From SAR92 clade bacterium (GTDB lineage Bacteria > Pseudomonadota > Gammaproteobacteria > Pseudomonadales > Porticoccaceae): 64,000 nucleotides of DNA. Of this stretch, positions 37,769 to 46,360 are shown piece after piece. The stretch spans positions 1 through 64,000 of the forward strand of contig JACNKP010000058.1 of assembly GCA_014381985.1 (NCBI GenBank). Reading direction: 5' to 3'. Position 1 is the first letter of the stretch, and each line of letters begins with the position of its first letter. A model generated the notes under the pieces. It was given only the letters and a program-made list of their open reading frames with translations, did no database searches and had not been told where the DNA came from. The translations under genes were made by a program, and so were the position numbers.

Positions 37769-39061
37769 GTGAGTATCAATTGGCCGCGAATTATCGCATT
37801 TATCAGTGCGATAATAATAAGCAGCAGCGCCGTTAGTGCTGAAGATCTTTACACTAACCAGCCACCCGTTACACCCGAATTGGCTTTTGCAGGGCCCTAT
37901 GATGTCGGAGTTAGCACCATTAGCGCCATCGATCATGGACGTCTAAATACTACCAATTTTATAACCACAACTGAGAGACCCTTAGTGCTCGAAGTCTGGT
38001 ATCCCGCAGACCTGTCTGCTCCGTCTGCTAGCAAAGCTACCTATAAAAATGTTACTCGACTGCAACAACCCTTTGAGTTGCAGGGCGACGCCTATGGCGA
38101 TGCTGCTCCAGTTAGTAATGGTCAGTTCCCAATTGTTCTGCTATCCCACGGCTTTACCGGCTACAGAACCCAAATGTTTTATTTAGGAGAGCACCTAGCG
38201 AGTCACGGCTATGTGGTGGTCGGTATTGACCATAAAGACTCCACCAATGCAGAAGTCTTTGATAATGACACCCGGGCATCAGGTGGCATTAGCACTTTTT
38301 ATAATCGTGCCCGCGATCAACAGTTTGTCTTGAATTATTTTGCTGAAGCTGATGAACGTCAACTAATACCAGGTTTAAAAGAGCGCGTAGACACCAACAA
38401 TGCAGCCATTATCGGTCATTCCATGGGTGGCTTTGGAGCAATCAATACCGTCGGTGGGTGCTATGCCTTTAACTCAGATAATTTGAAAAAAATTGGCGTC
38501 CCCACCATATTAGCTAACCTGCTACCCTTTCGTTTAAACTCCTGCTTCGCCGGCCAAGAAAAACTCGATCCACGCTGGAAAGCCATTCAGGTTTTTGCAC
38601 CCTGGGGTGGCGAACTAGATGTTCATGATGCACAAGCTATGGAGAAAATAACGGTGCCAACCTTCTTTGTTGCCGGCGATCAAGACAATACCTCAGGATT
38701 TGAAAATGGCGTCAAAAAACTCTACCAACAAACCGGCTCAAAACACAATTACATGATGGTTTATGTCAATGCTCGGCACAATATTGCCGGTCACCCAGCA
38801 CCCGCGGCATCCTTTCACAGTGACTTTGAACTCGGACATTACGTCGAACCCAGCTGGGATATCGAGACGATCAATAGAGTCAACAAACATATGAGTCTGG
38901 CATTTTTAGATTGTCATGTTAAAAACGACGGTGCTCGCTGTGGGTATCTGCCCGCTCGAGAAGATATTCAACAGTATCAGGGTGCCGATAATCAATATAG
39001 TGCCCCATGGCCGGGCTTCAAACATCTTTGGGGTAGTGGTATTCGGTTCTATCGACAATAA
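37769..39061 (+). CDS. Secreted alpha/beta hydrolase (dienelactone hydrolase / PAF-acetylhydrolase-like)
   Basis: This 430-residue exported serine hydrolase has a signal peptide (IIAFISAIIISSSAVSAED). The oxyanion region is LLSHGFTGYRTQMF and the nucleophile elbow is IIGHSMGGFGAIN. An Asp-containing segment (FFVAGDQDNTSG) and a late His (ARHNIAGHP) complete a plausible triad. The length and the LEVWYPADLSAPS opening resemble bacterial PAF-acetylhydrolase II-like esterases. The start is GTG at 37769 with AGGAGG eight bases upstream. A GH42 galactosidase follows 73 bp downstream, so it may deacylate an oligosaccharide, but this is inference. Confidence 0.82.
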   Translation: MSINWPRIIAFISAIIISSSAVSAEDLYTNQPPVTPELAFAGPYDVGVSTISAIDHGRLNTTNFITTTERPLVLEVWYPADLSAPSASKATYKNVTRLQQPFELQGDAYGDAAPVSNGQFPIVLLSHGFTGYRTQMFYLGEHLASHGYVVVGIDHKDSTNAEVFDNDTRASGGISTFYNRARDQQFVLNYFAEADERQLIPGLKERVDTNNAAIIGHSMGGFGAINTVGGCYAFNSDNLKKIGVPTILANLLPFRLNSCFAGQEKLDPRWKAIQVFAPWGGELDVHDAQAMEKITVPTFFVAGDQDNTSGFENGVKKLYQQTGSKHNYMMVYVNARHNIAGHPAPAASFHSDFELGHYVEPSWDIETINRVNKHMSLAFLDCHVKNDGARCGYLPAREDIQQYQGADNQYSAPWPGFKHLWGSGIRFYRQ

Positions 39062-39134
39062 TACGGCTATCTTCTATTCAACTGAAACTAAGGGCACAGT
39101 AAAACCGCTTTAGTTTTAAACAAAGGTTAAGCGC

Positions 39135-41117
39135 ATGTTCGGAGTCTGCTACTACCCAGAACACTGGCCACAGTCTCAATGGGAGCAAGATGCACAGATG
39201 ATGTCTGAGCTCGGCTTAACCTATGTACGCATAGGCGAGTTCGCCTGGTCCAAACTCGAACCCAACCCCGGTGAGTTAGACTTTGAGTGGTTAGACCAAG
39301 CTGTCCTCACCTTGAACAATGCTGGCCTTAAAGTAGTTATGTGTATCCCTACCGCAACGCCACCTAAATGGTTGATTGACCAGCACCCAGACATACTGCC
39401 GGTCGATCCAAATACTGGGGCCACGCGAGGTTTTGGCTCACGCCGTCACTATGACTTTTCCAGCGAAATCTATCTCCAAGAGTCACTTCGCATTACCAAA
39501 GTATTAGCCATGCGTTATGGCGGCCATGAAGGCATTGTCGGCTGGCAAACAGACAATGAACTCTGTTGTCATGATACCGCCCTCAGTGGCTCCAAAAATG
39601 CGCGTAGCGCCTTTCAAACATGGTGCCGCGATCAATACCCGAGTATTAGAAAATTAAATTCTGAGTGGGGAAACGTATTCTGGTCTATGGAATATCGTGA
39701 TTTTACTGAAATCGAACTTCCCATACTCGCGGTGACCGAAACCAGCCCGGCCCACCGTATGGCCTTTCGACGTTTTTCCTCCGATCAGGTGGTCAATTAT
39801 CACAACCGTATGATTGAAGTGATTCGCCAGCATGCGCCAAACCAATTCATCACTCACAACTTTATACCGATGAATGAAACCGGGGTAGATAACGTTGCCC
39901 TTGCCGCCCCATTGGACTTTACCAGCTATGACAATTATCCATTGGGCCGTACCGATCTTCTGCTTACTGGCGCCCCAACCGAACAGTTACGTCGCTATAT
40001 GCGCACCGGCCATCCCGATTTTGCTACCTACTACCATGACCAAACCCGAGGCCTGCTAAATCGCGGATTTTGGGTAATGGAACAACAACCTGGGCCGGTT
40101 AACTGGGCCAACAATAATCCCCGTCCGGCGCCGGGCATGATTAGATTTTGGACCATAGAGGCCTTTGCTCACGGAGCAGACTGTGTCTGCTATTTCCGTT
40201 GGCGCCAGGCGCCTTTCGCTCAGGAACAGATGCATGCGGGTCTACTGCGACCCGACAATTCAAAAACCGAAGCCTGGCCAGAGGCTGAGCAGGCAATGGC
40301 AGACGTTGCTCAACTAGACATAACCAGCCAGCCGTCGCAACCAGCCTCTGTCGCTATAATCACAGGCGTCGAGGGGCTCTGGGTTAGTGACATAGAGAAA
40401 CAAGGGCAGGCTTATGATTTTAATGACGTGCAATTCTCTTACTACAGTGCCTTGCGTGAGCTGGGCGTCAACATAGACTTTATTTCTGTGGATGCAGACT
40501 TCTCGCCATACACCTTAATTATCGCTCCTAGCCTGCCGATCATCGACAGTGCTTTTGTTTCAAAATGCAAAGCTAGTAGCGCCCAATTTATTTTTGGCCC
40601 GCGATCCGGAGCCAAAACCACAGAGTTTGGTTACCCCACAAACTTACCGCCAGGTCTGTTGCAAACATTGATTCCGATACGTGTGCTGTCTGTAGAAACT
40701 CTTCGAGAAGACTGTGCTGAAGCCTTAAACTGGAATGGCAAGCACTATGAAAGCTGTCGCTGGCGCGAACAATTGGATGCTGGTAATACAGAAGTCATCG
40801 CCAAGTATCACAACGACGAACCTGCGATCGTGCGCAATGAGCGATTCATCTACCTCGGCACTCTGACCAACAGAGATTTTTTACTCGATTTTTTACAACA
40901 GCAATGCCACCATAACAACATAAACACCTACCGATTTGACAAAGATATTCGTGTATCGCAGCGGGGTAAGCTAATATTTGCTTTTAACTATTCAGATCAA
41001 CAGCATTTATTACCCCTCGACTCAGATACAACTCTGCTGCTGGGAAATAGAATAATTCAACCGCACGGGATAACAGTCTGGCAGGCGTCAGATAAAGCAC
41101 CCTTACTAAAAAAATAA
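39135..41117 (+). CDS. Beta-galactosidase, glycoside hydrolase family 42
   Basis: GH42 enzymes release terminal beta-galactose. The 660 residues fit the family. The N-terminus MFGVCYYPEHWPQSQWEQDA is diagnostic. The acid/base Glu142 is in GWQTDNELCCHD and the nucleophile Glu316 in FWVMEQQPG. The C-terminal part carries the trimerisation-like and small beta domains. No signal peptide is present, so it acts in the cytoplasm on imported galactosides. It is followed 16 bp downstream by a sodium:solute symporter, which suggests uptake and hydrolysis are coupled. Confidence 0.96.
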   Translation: MFGVCYYPEHWPQSQWEQDAQMMSELGLTYVRIGEFAWSKLEPNPGELDFEWLDQAVLTLNNAGLKVVMCIPTATPPKWLIDQHPDILPVDPNTGATRGFGSRRHYDFSSEIYLQESLRITKVLAMRYGGHEGIVGWQTDNELCCHDTALSGSKNARSAFQTWCRDQYPSIRKLNSEWGNVFWSMEYRDFTEIELPILAVTETSPAHRMAFRRFSSDQVVNYHNRMIEVIRQHAPNQFITHNFIPMNETGVDNVALAAPLDFTSYDNYPLGRTDLLLTGAPTEQLRRYMRTGHPDFATYYHDQTRGLLNRGFWVMEQQPGPVNWANNNPRPAPGMIRFWTIEAFAHGADCVCYFRWRQAPFAQEQMHAGLLRPDNSKTEAWPEAEQAMADVAQLDITSQPSQPASVAIITGVEGLWVSDIEKQGQAYDFNDVQFSYYSALRELGVNIDFISVDADFSPYTLIIAPSLPIIDSAFVSKCKASSAQFIFGPRSGAKTTEFGYPTNLPPGLLQTLIPIRVLSVETLREDCAEALNWNGKHYESCRWREQLDAGNTEVIAKYHNDEPAIVRNERFIYLGTLTNRDFLLDFLQQQCHHNNINTYRFDKDIRVSQRGKLIFAFNYSDQQHLLPLDSDTTLLLGNRIIQPHGITVWQASDKAPLLKK

Positions 41118-41133
41118 TAAATAGGAGTTTCCC

Positions 41134-42582
41134 TTGAGCGAACAATTCATCCAACTAGCTGTATTTTGTGCAGTCCTCGGTGCTATCGCCGTGCTTACAT
41201 ACATCAAATGTAAGGGGGAAAGTAGACGTTCAACGGACTCTAATAAAGAGTATTTCCTGGCTGGTGGTGGACTAACATGGGTCTTTGTTGCCGGCTCGAT
41301 CACACTCACCAACTTAAGTACAGACCAGCTAGTGGGTATGAATGGCAACCAAATGCTGCTGTTGGCCCTTTGGGAGCTCTCAGGCTTTGTCGGGCTTATG
41401 ATTTTAGCCAAAGTCTTCTTGCCGGTGTACTACAGAAACAATTGCACCACCACCACCGAACTTTTAGAGCGACGCTACAACAGTAAACATATCCGCGCGC
41501 TTGTATCGACGATGTTTTTGTTCATCAATGTATTTGTTTTTCAACCAGCCGTAATCTATACCGGCGCGCTCTTCATGATCTCCATGACAGGTATCCAAGC
41601 AGACCTCTTAACCATTGCCGCTGCCTTCGCCATTTTTGGCGCAGCCTATGCGGTACTTGGCGGACTGCGCGCAGTTGCAGTGTCAGACACCTATGGTGGG
41701 GTTTTGGTGTTAGCTATGGGCCTACTAGTGGTGGTGCTCTCTCTGATGGCCATCAACTTTGACTTTAGTGGTATTCCTGCCGAGCGATTAACCTTGATTG
41801 GCGATAGCGCCTCGCCTGTACCATGGCATACCCTATTGACCGGCATGTTTCTCATTCAAATTTTTTACTGGAGTACTAACCAAACCATTACACAGCGCGC
41901 TATGGCGGCGCCAACGGTTAAAGAGGCGCAAAAAGGCGTTTATGCCGCCGCTTTTATTCGCGTGGTATTTATCCCCTCCATGGTCGTTATCCCAGGGATA
42001 GTCGCATTTAAATTGTATGGCGATATCGGTGATCAGGCCTATGGCCGTATCGTTGGTGATTTACTGCCTGGCTGGTTATCTGGAATATTCGCAGCAGCCA
42101 TCGCAGCAGCCGTACTTAGCTCATTTAACAGTATGGTCAACTCCTCTGCCGCCATGTACGTTTGTGACCTACACGAGGCGTACATCAATGATAAACCCAA
42201 CCTGCGCGCACTCAGCGGCGGTGCCACAGTGATCTTTGTGATCATTGCTGTCTGTATGGTGCCGATTTACGCGCAATCTGACAGTATTATTAATTTACTA
42301 CAGGAACTCTGGGGCCTAATCAGCATGCCAATACTGGCCTGCTTTGCCGTTGGGTTATTGTTCCGCAACGTAGATTATCGTGCCGCCATTACCGCGGTGA
42401 TTGCGGGAGTGCTCATGTACGCCTGTTTTATCTGGATATGGATGCCTCTGCACTATATTCACATGATGTTTTTCACGTTCTTTGCCTGCGTAGCCATCGC
42501 TCTTTTCGTCAACCGATTTATTTTGGGTAATAGAGCCGAGTTTATCGGCTTGGAAACAGAAGAATTGCAACAAACAACGTAA
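41134..42582 (+). CDS. Sodium:solute symporter (SSS family), putative galactoside uptake
   Basis: This 482-residue membrane transporter has about 13 hydrophobic segments and SSS landmarks: EYFLAGGGLTWVFVAGSITL near the N-terminus, the sodium-site region VLGGLRAVAVSDTYGG, and AAAIAAAVLSSFNSMVNSSA. The start is TTG at 41134 with AGGAG at a good distance; no better start is visible. It sits 16 bp after GH42 beta-galactosidase, so sugar import is likely, with a galactoside or galactose as substrate. A second, more distant SSS gene lies at 46361-48091 beside alpha-galactosidase. Confidence 0.9.
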   Translation: MSEQFIQLAVFCAVLGAIAVLTYIKCKGESRRSTDSNKEYFLAGGGLTWVFVAGSITLTNLSTDQLVGMNGNQMLLLALWELSGFVGLMILAKVFLPVYYRNNCTTTTELLERRYNSKHIRALVSTMFLFINVFVFQPAVIYTGALFMISMTGIQADLLTIAAAFAIFGAAYAVLGGLRAVAVSDTYGGVLVLAMGLLVVVLSLMAINFDFSGIPAERLTLIGDSASPVPWHTLLTGMFLIQIFYWSTNQTITQRAMAAPTVKEAQKGVYAAAFIRVVFIPSMVVIPGIVAFKLYGDIGDQAYGRIVGDLLPGWLSGIFAAAIAAAVLSSFNSMVNSSAAMYVCDLHEAYINDKPNLRALSGGATVIFVIIAVCMVPIYAQSDSIINLLQELWGLISMPILACFAVGLLFRNVDYRAAITAVIAGVLMYACFIWIWMPLHYIHMMFFTFFACVAIALFVNRFILGNRAEFIGLETEELQQTT

Positions 42583-42654
42583 TAATTATACTCTGGCCCT
42601 TGTTAATTCACGCATTGGCCTTAACCAATCAAACAACAGCGGATACTAAACACC

Positions 42655-43509
42655 ATGAGCGAAACCTACACTCCCCCCAAAGTCTGGAAATGGGATAAAG
42701 AAAGCGGCGGCCGCTTTGCTGCGATAAACCGCCCCATCGCCGGCGCTACTCATGAAAAAGAGCTGCCTGTCGGCAAGCACCCGCTGCAGCTTTATTCCCT
42801 GGGTACACCTAATGGGGTTAAGGTCACAGTGCTCCTTGAAGAACTGCTGGAATTGGGCATTGCCGAGGCCGAATATGATGCCTGGCTAATTAATATTTCA
42901 GATGGGTCACAGTTTGGTGACGGATTTGTGCATATCAACCCCAACTCAAAAATCCCTGCACTGGCAGACCACAGTGGCGACACACCCATTCGTGTGTTTG
43001 AGTCTGGTGCCATGATGCTCTACCTAGCAGAAAAATTTGGCCATTTTGTGCCTGCAGTGGGCTCACCACTGCGCGCAGAATGCCTGTCTTGGCTATTTTG
43101 GAACATCGGCAGTGCTCCCTTTTTAGGGGGCGGCTTTGGCCACTTTTATGCCTACGCGCCCGAAAAGTTTGAATACCCCATTAATCGCTACGCCATGGAA
43201 GTTAAGCGTCAACTAGATGTTCTAGACCAACGGCTGGCCGACAATCAATACCTCTGTGGTGACCAATACACCATTGCGGACATGGTCAACGTCGCCTGGT
43301 ATGGCGCACTGGTATCAGGTGTACTTTATGAAGCTGGAGATTTTCTTGAGGTCACCACCTACACCAACGTTATTCGCTGGGCCAAAAACATTCAGCAACG
43401 CCCTGCCGTAAAGCGTGGTCAACGGGTTAACCGCGTATGGGGTGCAGAGGACAAACAACTAGCGGAGCGACATAGCGCCAGTGATTTTGACACCACAACT
43501 ACACCATAG
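42655..43509 (+). CDS. yghU: YghU-type glutathione S-transferase / disulfide reductase
   Basis: This 284-residue member of the Nu-class glutathione transferases has glutathionyl disulfide reductase activity in E. coli YghU. The thioredoxin-like domain contains LYSLGTPNGVKVTVLLEELL and IPALADHSGD. The helical C-terminal domain has YLCGDQYTIADMVNVAWYG. Length and the N-terminal extension (YTPPKVWKWDKESGGRFAAI) match YghU closely. It follows the SSS gene by 72 bp and ends at a terminator. Its link to galactoside use is unclear. Confidence 0.93.
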   Translation: MSETYTPPKVWKWDKESGGRFAAINRPIAGATHEKELPVGKHPLQLYSLGTPNGVKVTVLLEELLELGIAEAEYDAWLINISDGSQFGDGFVHINPNSKIPALADHSGDTPIRVFESGAMMLYLAEKFGHFVPAVGSPLRAECLSWLFWNIGSAPFLGGGFGHFYAYAPEKFEYPINRYAMEVKRQLDVLDQRLADNQYLCGDQYTIADMVNVAWYGALVSGVLYEAGDFLEVTTYTNVIRWAKNIQQRPAVKRGQRVNRVWGAEDKQLAERHSASDFDTTTTP

Positions 43510-43527
43510 ATAGACACCTTAACACCC

Positions 43528-43557
43528 AGGGCTGAACTGCCTGCAGCCCTATTTTTT
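43528..43557 (+). terminator. Rho-independent terminator after yghU
   Basis: AGGGCTG (43528-43534) and CAGCCCT (43544-43550) form a perfect 7-bp stem with a nine-base loop, followed by A and six T. It ends the plus-strand galactoside operon and faces the convergent small gene at 43573. Confidence 0.85.
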
Positions 43558-43572
43558 CCCGGCCCAGTGGGC

Positions 43573-43995
43573 TTAGGCTGAAAGTAGCATTTCAAGCAGG
43601 TCATCTATTTCTTTTTTAAGGTCTTTGTCTGCGATTTTATTAGCACTGATTTTTGCATCTTGGAGGTTTTTGATGGCCGCGTCAGTCTGACCTAATTCAA
43701 TTTGTAATGTAGCCATGGAAAATGCGATTGATGACATATGGTCTTTGGAATTAATAGCGGTGGCTTTTTCTAAGGCTTTTTCGTAACCAGCCACGGCATC
43801 TGCTAACTCTTCTGTAAAGTCAGCCAACGTTTCCCACTGCTCTGGATGGTCTTTGTCGGTATTTTCGTTATCGGTACAGACAGCCTTTAACTCTGCATAG
43901 AGAGAGTTGAATAGCTCTATGTTGTTCTTTTTTGCCGCCGCCATTAGCTTTTCAGAAAGACTGTAGACCGACTTGTATATTTTCGTATTAATCAT
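43573..43995 (-). CDS. Small TPR-like helical protein, function unknown
   Basis: This 140-residue protein is almost entirely alpha-helical by eye, acidic, and without a signal peptide or cysteines beyond one. The second half (AGYEKALEKATAINSKDHMS, FSMATLQIELGQTDAAIKNL) looks like one or two TPR units. I do not recognise a family. It lies alone between the convergent yghU and the upstream-oriented GH36 gene. A role as a scaffold is only a guess. Confidence 0.65.
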   Translation of the reverse strand: MINTKIYKSVYSLSEKLMAAAKKNNIELFNSLYAELKAVCTDNENTDKDHPEQWETLADFTEELADAVAGYEKALEKATAINSKDHMSSIAFSMATLQIELGQTDAAIKNLQDAKISANKIADKDLKKEIDDLLEMLLSA

Positions 43996-44084
43996 TACTA
44001 ATTACCTTTTGTCTACAACAACTAAAATAACAAATAGTGAATCAAAAAAGTAATCTATTTACCCATTTGGCAATAACAGTGTTA

Positions 44085-46214
44085 TCAGCAACGGCGCAAA
44101 TGAAAGATTAGCAGGCTTGTCGGTAGCATAATGGGTAATTGTAACCCAACGTTAGCCAACGCATCACCGCTGATAACAGATCCATTGATAACATCCAGTA
44201 TGGATTTGGAGTAACTGCTGGGCTCTAGGGGCCAGACAATGTTCACCTCATAAATACCGTGTTTGTCTAAGCCAACAAAGCGAAGTCGCCCGCCTACGCT
44301 ATGTAAAAGGCTATCTAGTTGCGCATAGGAAAACAGAGCCTCGCTGCCGTCAATCGCCACTACCCCAAAGCCACTTTCGCCGCGCTGAGTGTCCAGCCGC
44401 ATAAGTTTGCCACTGTGCAGTAATTGACGATGTTTTTTATGCAGGACTACTGCCGTTTTTAATGTGTCCTTCTGGTCATCGTCCATATCTAAAAGATTGA
44501 CCTCAATACCCATGTGCCCAAACATAGCGACTCCGGCGCGGGTCTCCATGCTCAGCACTCTACCCGTTGCATGACAGCAGCTGGGCCCAACATGAGCACC
44601 CATTAGCTCTGGTGGGAAAAATAGAGAAAAGCCCTTTTGAATACCCAATCGATCAAGCGCATCGTTACTGTCAGACGTCCAAATACGGTCGGTAAAGGCG
44701 AGAATACCAAAGTCTGCGCGACCTCCACCTGATGAACAGCTTTCAATTTCGACCGTGGGGTGAGCTGCGCGAATACGCTCCAGCAAACTATAGAGCGCAC
44801 GCGTCTGATAATGACTAACCGCACGCCCATCTTGATTGCCAGGCTGGTGAATGGCACGATTCATATCCCATTTTAAATAACCAATGGCGTAATCACTTAA
44901 CAAGGCATCAAGTCTCTCAAACAGGTATGTTTGAACCTCGACTCGGGTTAAATCTAACACCAGTTGATTTCTAGACAGCAGTAATGGCGCTGGGTCAGTA
45001 TTTAGTACCCAATCGGGATGACTGCGATAGAGGTCGCTATCTGGATTAACCATTTCTGGCTCGACCCATAGTCCAAATTCCATTTTTCTATCATGCACAT
45101 AATCAATTAATGGGCCCAAACCATGGGGGAAGACGGTTTCATCCACAAACCAATCACCTAAGCCCGCACTGTCTGATTTCCGGTTTTTGAACCAACCATC
45201 ATCCAGCACAAAACGCTCCACCCCTACCTCAGCGGCGCTATCTGCCAACTCGCACAACCGATCAAAAGAGAGGTCAAAATAGACCGCCTCCCAGGTATTA
45301 AAATGCACAGGCTTTACTTTGTTCACTACCCGTCTATCGGTTAAAGAGGATCGGATATAACCATGAAAAGCGCCTGACAATGCTGACAATCCGTTATCGG
45401 TACTTGCGCCATATAAGGTTGGTGAACAGTATGATTCCCCAGGCTCGAGACTCATTTCACCGGGTAAAAACAACTCACCTAACTGCGCGTATGCTCGGCC
45501 AGTAGACTGTTCTTCGATACGCATATGGTGATTGCCGCTCCAACCCAAATGCAGCCCGTAAGCGGCGCCTAAATTTTCATTGGTATGCTCACAATGAATA
45601 ATCACTCCGGGGAATGAATCATGAGAGGTGCGCCCCGACCTATTTTCACGCACATAGGCTCCAGCAACTCTATCTATAGACTGTAACTGAAATTCGTTAG
45701 CCCAGCGGCCGGTAAAACCCAGAATTTTATTATAGTGCATTGGCAAAGGTATACAGGGGGCATCACAGCGATCAACACTGAGTGCTGAAGATCCCCTGTT
45801 GGTTATTTCCGTGGTCGCTGTCAAAACATTGGTGTCAGCATCCAATTGCAAACAGTGGGTTAATTGGATTTCGGTACCTTGGCACAGTGAAATAATGATT
45901 ATCTGGTTGTCACTAGAGCGTGCCGATTCGATCTGAGTATAGACCGCCCAGTGACGACCATTACGGTGTATTTGAACCCCTGGGGAGCCAGTAAAGCCGG
46001 CAGCGGTCTCTGGTGATAAGGCAATGGGTGCCTCTTCAGTTTGGCAGGCCTGCAGCTCTTGGCGAGTGGCGAGAAGAGCCAACATTTCAGGGCTTGTCGC
46101 ATCAGTAAGACGAGAACCCCAGTGAAGGATTGTGGGTGCATTACCCCGACAATCTACAACCAAACTGCAGTTGGCACTGTTGAGAGTATAAAATGGATTG
46201 AAAGCACTGGGCAT
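44085..46214 (-). CDS. Alpha-galactosidase, glycoside hydrolase family 36
   Basis: GH36 enzymes remove terminal alpha-1,6-galactose from melibiose, raffinose-type sugars or galactomannan fragments. The 709 residues show the N-terminal beta-sandwich, the catalytic barrel and the C-terminal beta domain. The nucleophile is Asp450 in YLKWDMNRAIHQPG and the acid/base Asp515 in WTSDSNDALDRLG. The sugar-binding segments FVLDDGWF and SCSSGGGRAD are also present. No signal peptide is visible, so it is cytoplasmic. It lies 146 bp downstream of an SSS symporter on the same strand, probably one operon for import and hydrolysis. Confidence 0.95.
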   Translation of the reverse strand: MPSAFNPFYTLNSANCSLVVDCRGNAPTILHWGSRLTDATSPEMLALLATRQELQACQTEEAPIALSPETAAGFTGSPGVQIHRNGRHWAVYTQIESARSSDNQIIIISLCQGTEIQLTHCLQLDADTNVLTATTEITNRGSSALSVDRCDAPCIPLPMHYNKILGFTGRWANEFQLQSIDRVAGAYVRENRSGRTSHDSFPGVIIHCEHTNENLGAAYGLHLGWSGNHHMRIEEQSTGRAYAQLGELFLPGEMSLEPGESYCSPTLYGASTDNGLSALSGAFHGYIRSSLTDRRVVNKVKPVHFNTWEAVYFDLSFDRLCELADSAAEVGVERFVLDDGWFKNRKSDSAGLGDWFVDETVFPHGLGPLIDYVHDRKMEFGLWVEPEMVNPDSDLYRSHPDWVLNTDPAPLLLSRNQLVLDLTRVEVQTYLFERLDALLSDYAIGYLKWDMNRAIHQPGNQDGRAVSHYQTRALYSLLERIRAAHPTVEIESCSSGGGRADFGILAFTDRIWTSDSNDALDRLGIQKGFSLFFPPELMGAHVGPSCCHATGRVLSMETRAGVAMFGHMGIEVNLLDMDDDQKDTLKTAVVLHKKHRQLLHSGKLMRLDTQRGESGFGVVAIDGSEALFSYAQLDSLLHSVGGRLRFVGLDKHGIYEVNIVWPLEPSSYSKSILDVINGSVISGDALANVGLQLPIMLPTSLLIFHLRRC

Positions 46215-46360
46215 GTATTAGTATTCGCACATTTAAAGTTAAACCACCAAGTCAGAATGATGCCGTAAATACCCACCTAAGAGCCAGTTAATTCTGTGGG
46301 GCCACAAGAATTGAGCACCATGGGTAACCTGGACTCACTAAAGGCTAGTGAGAACCGCGG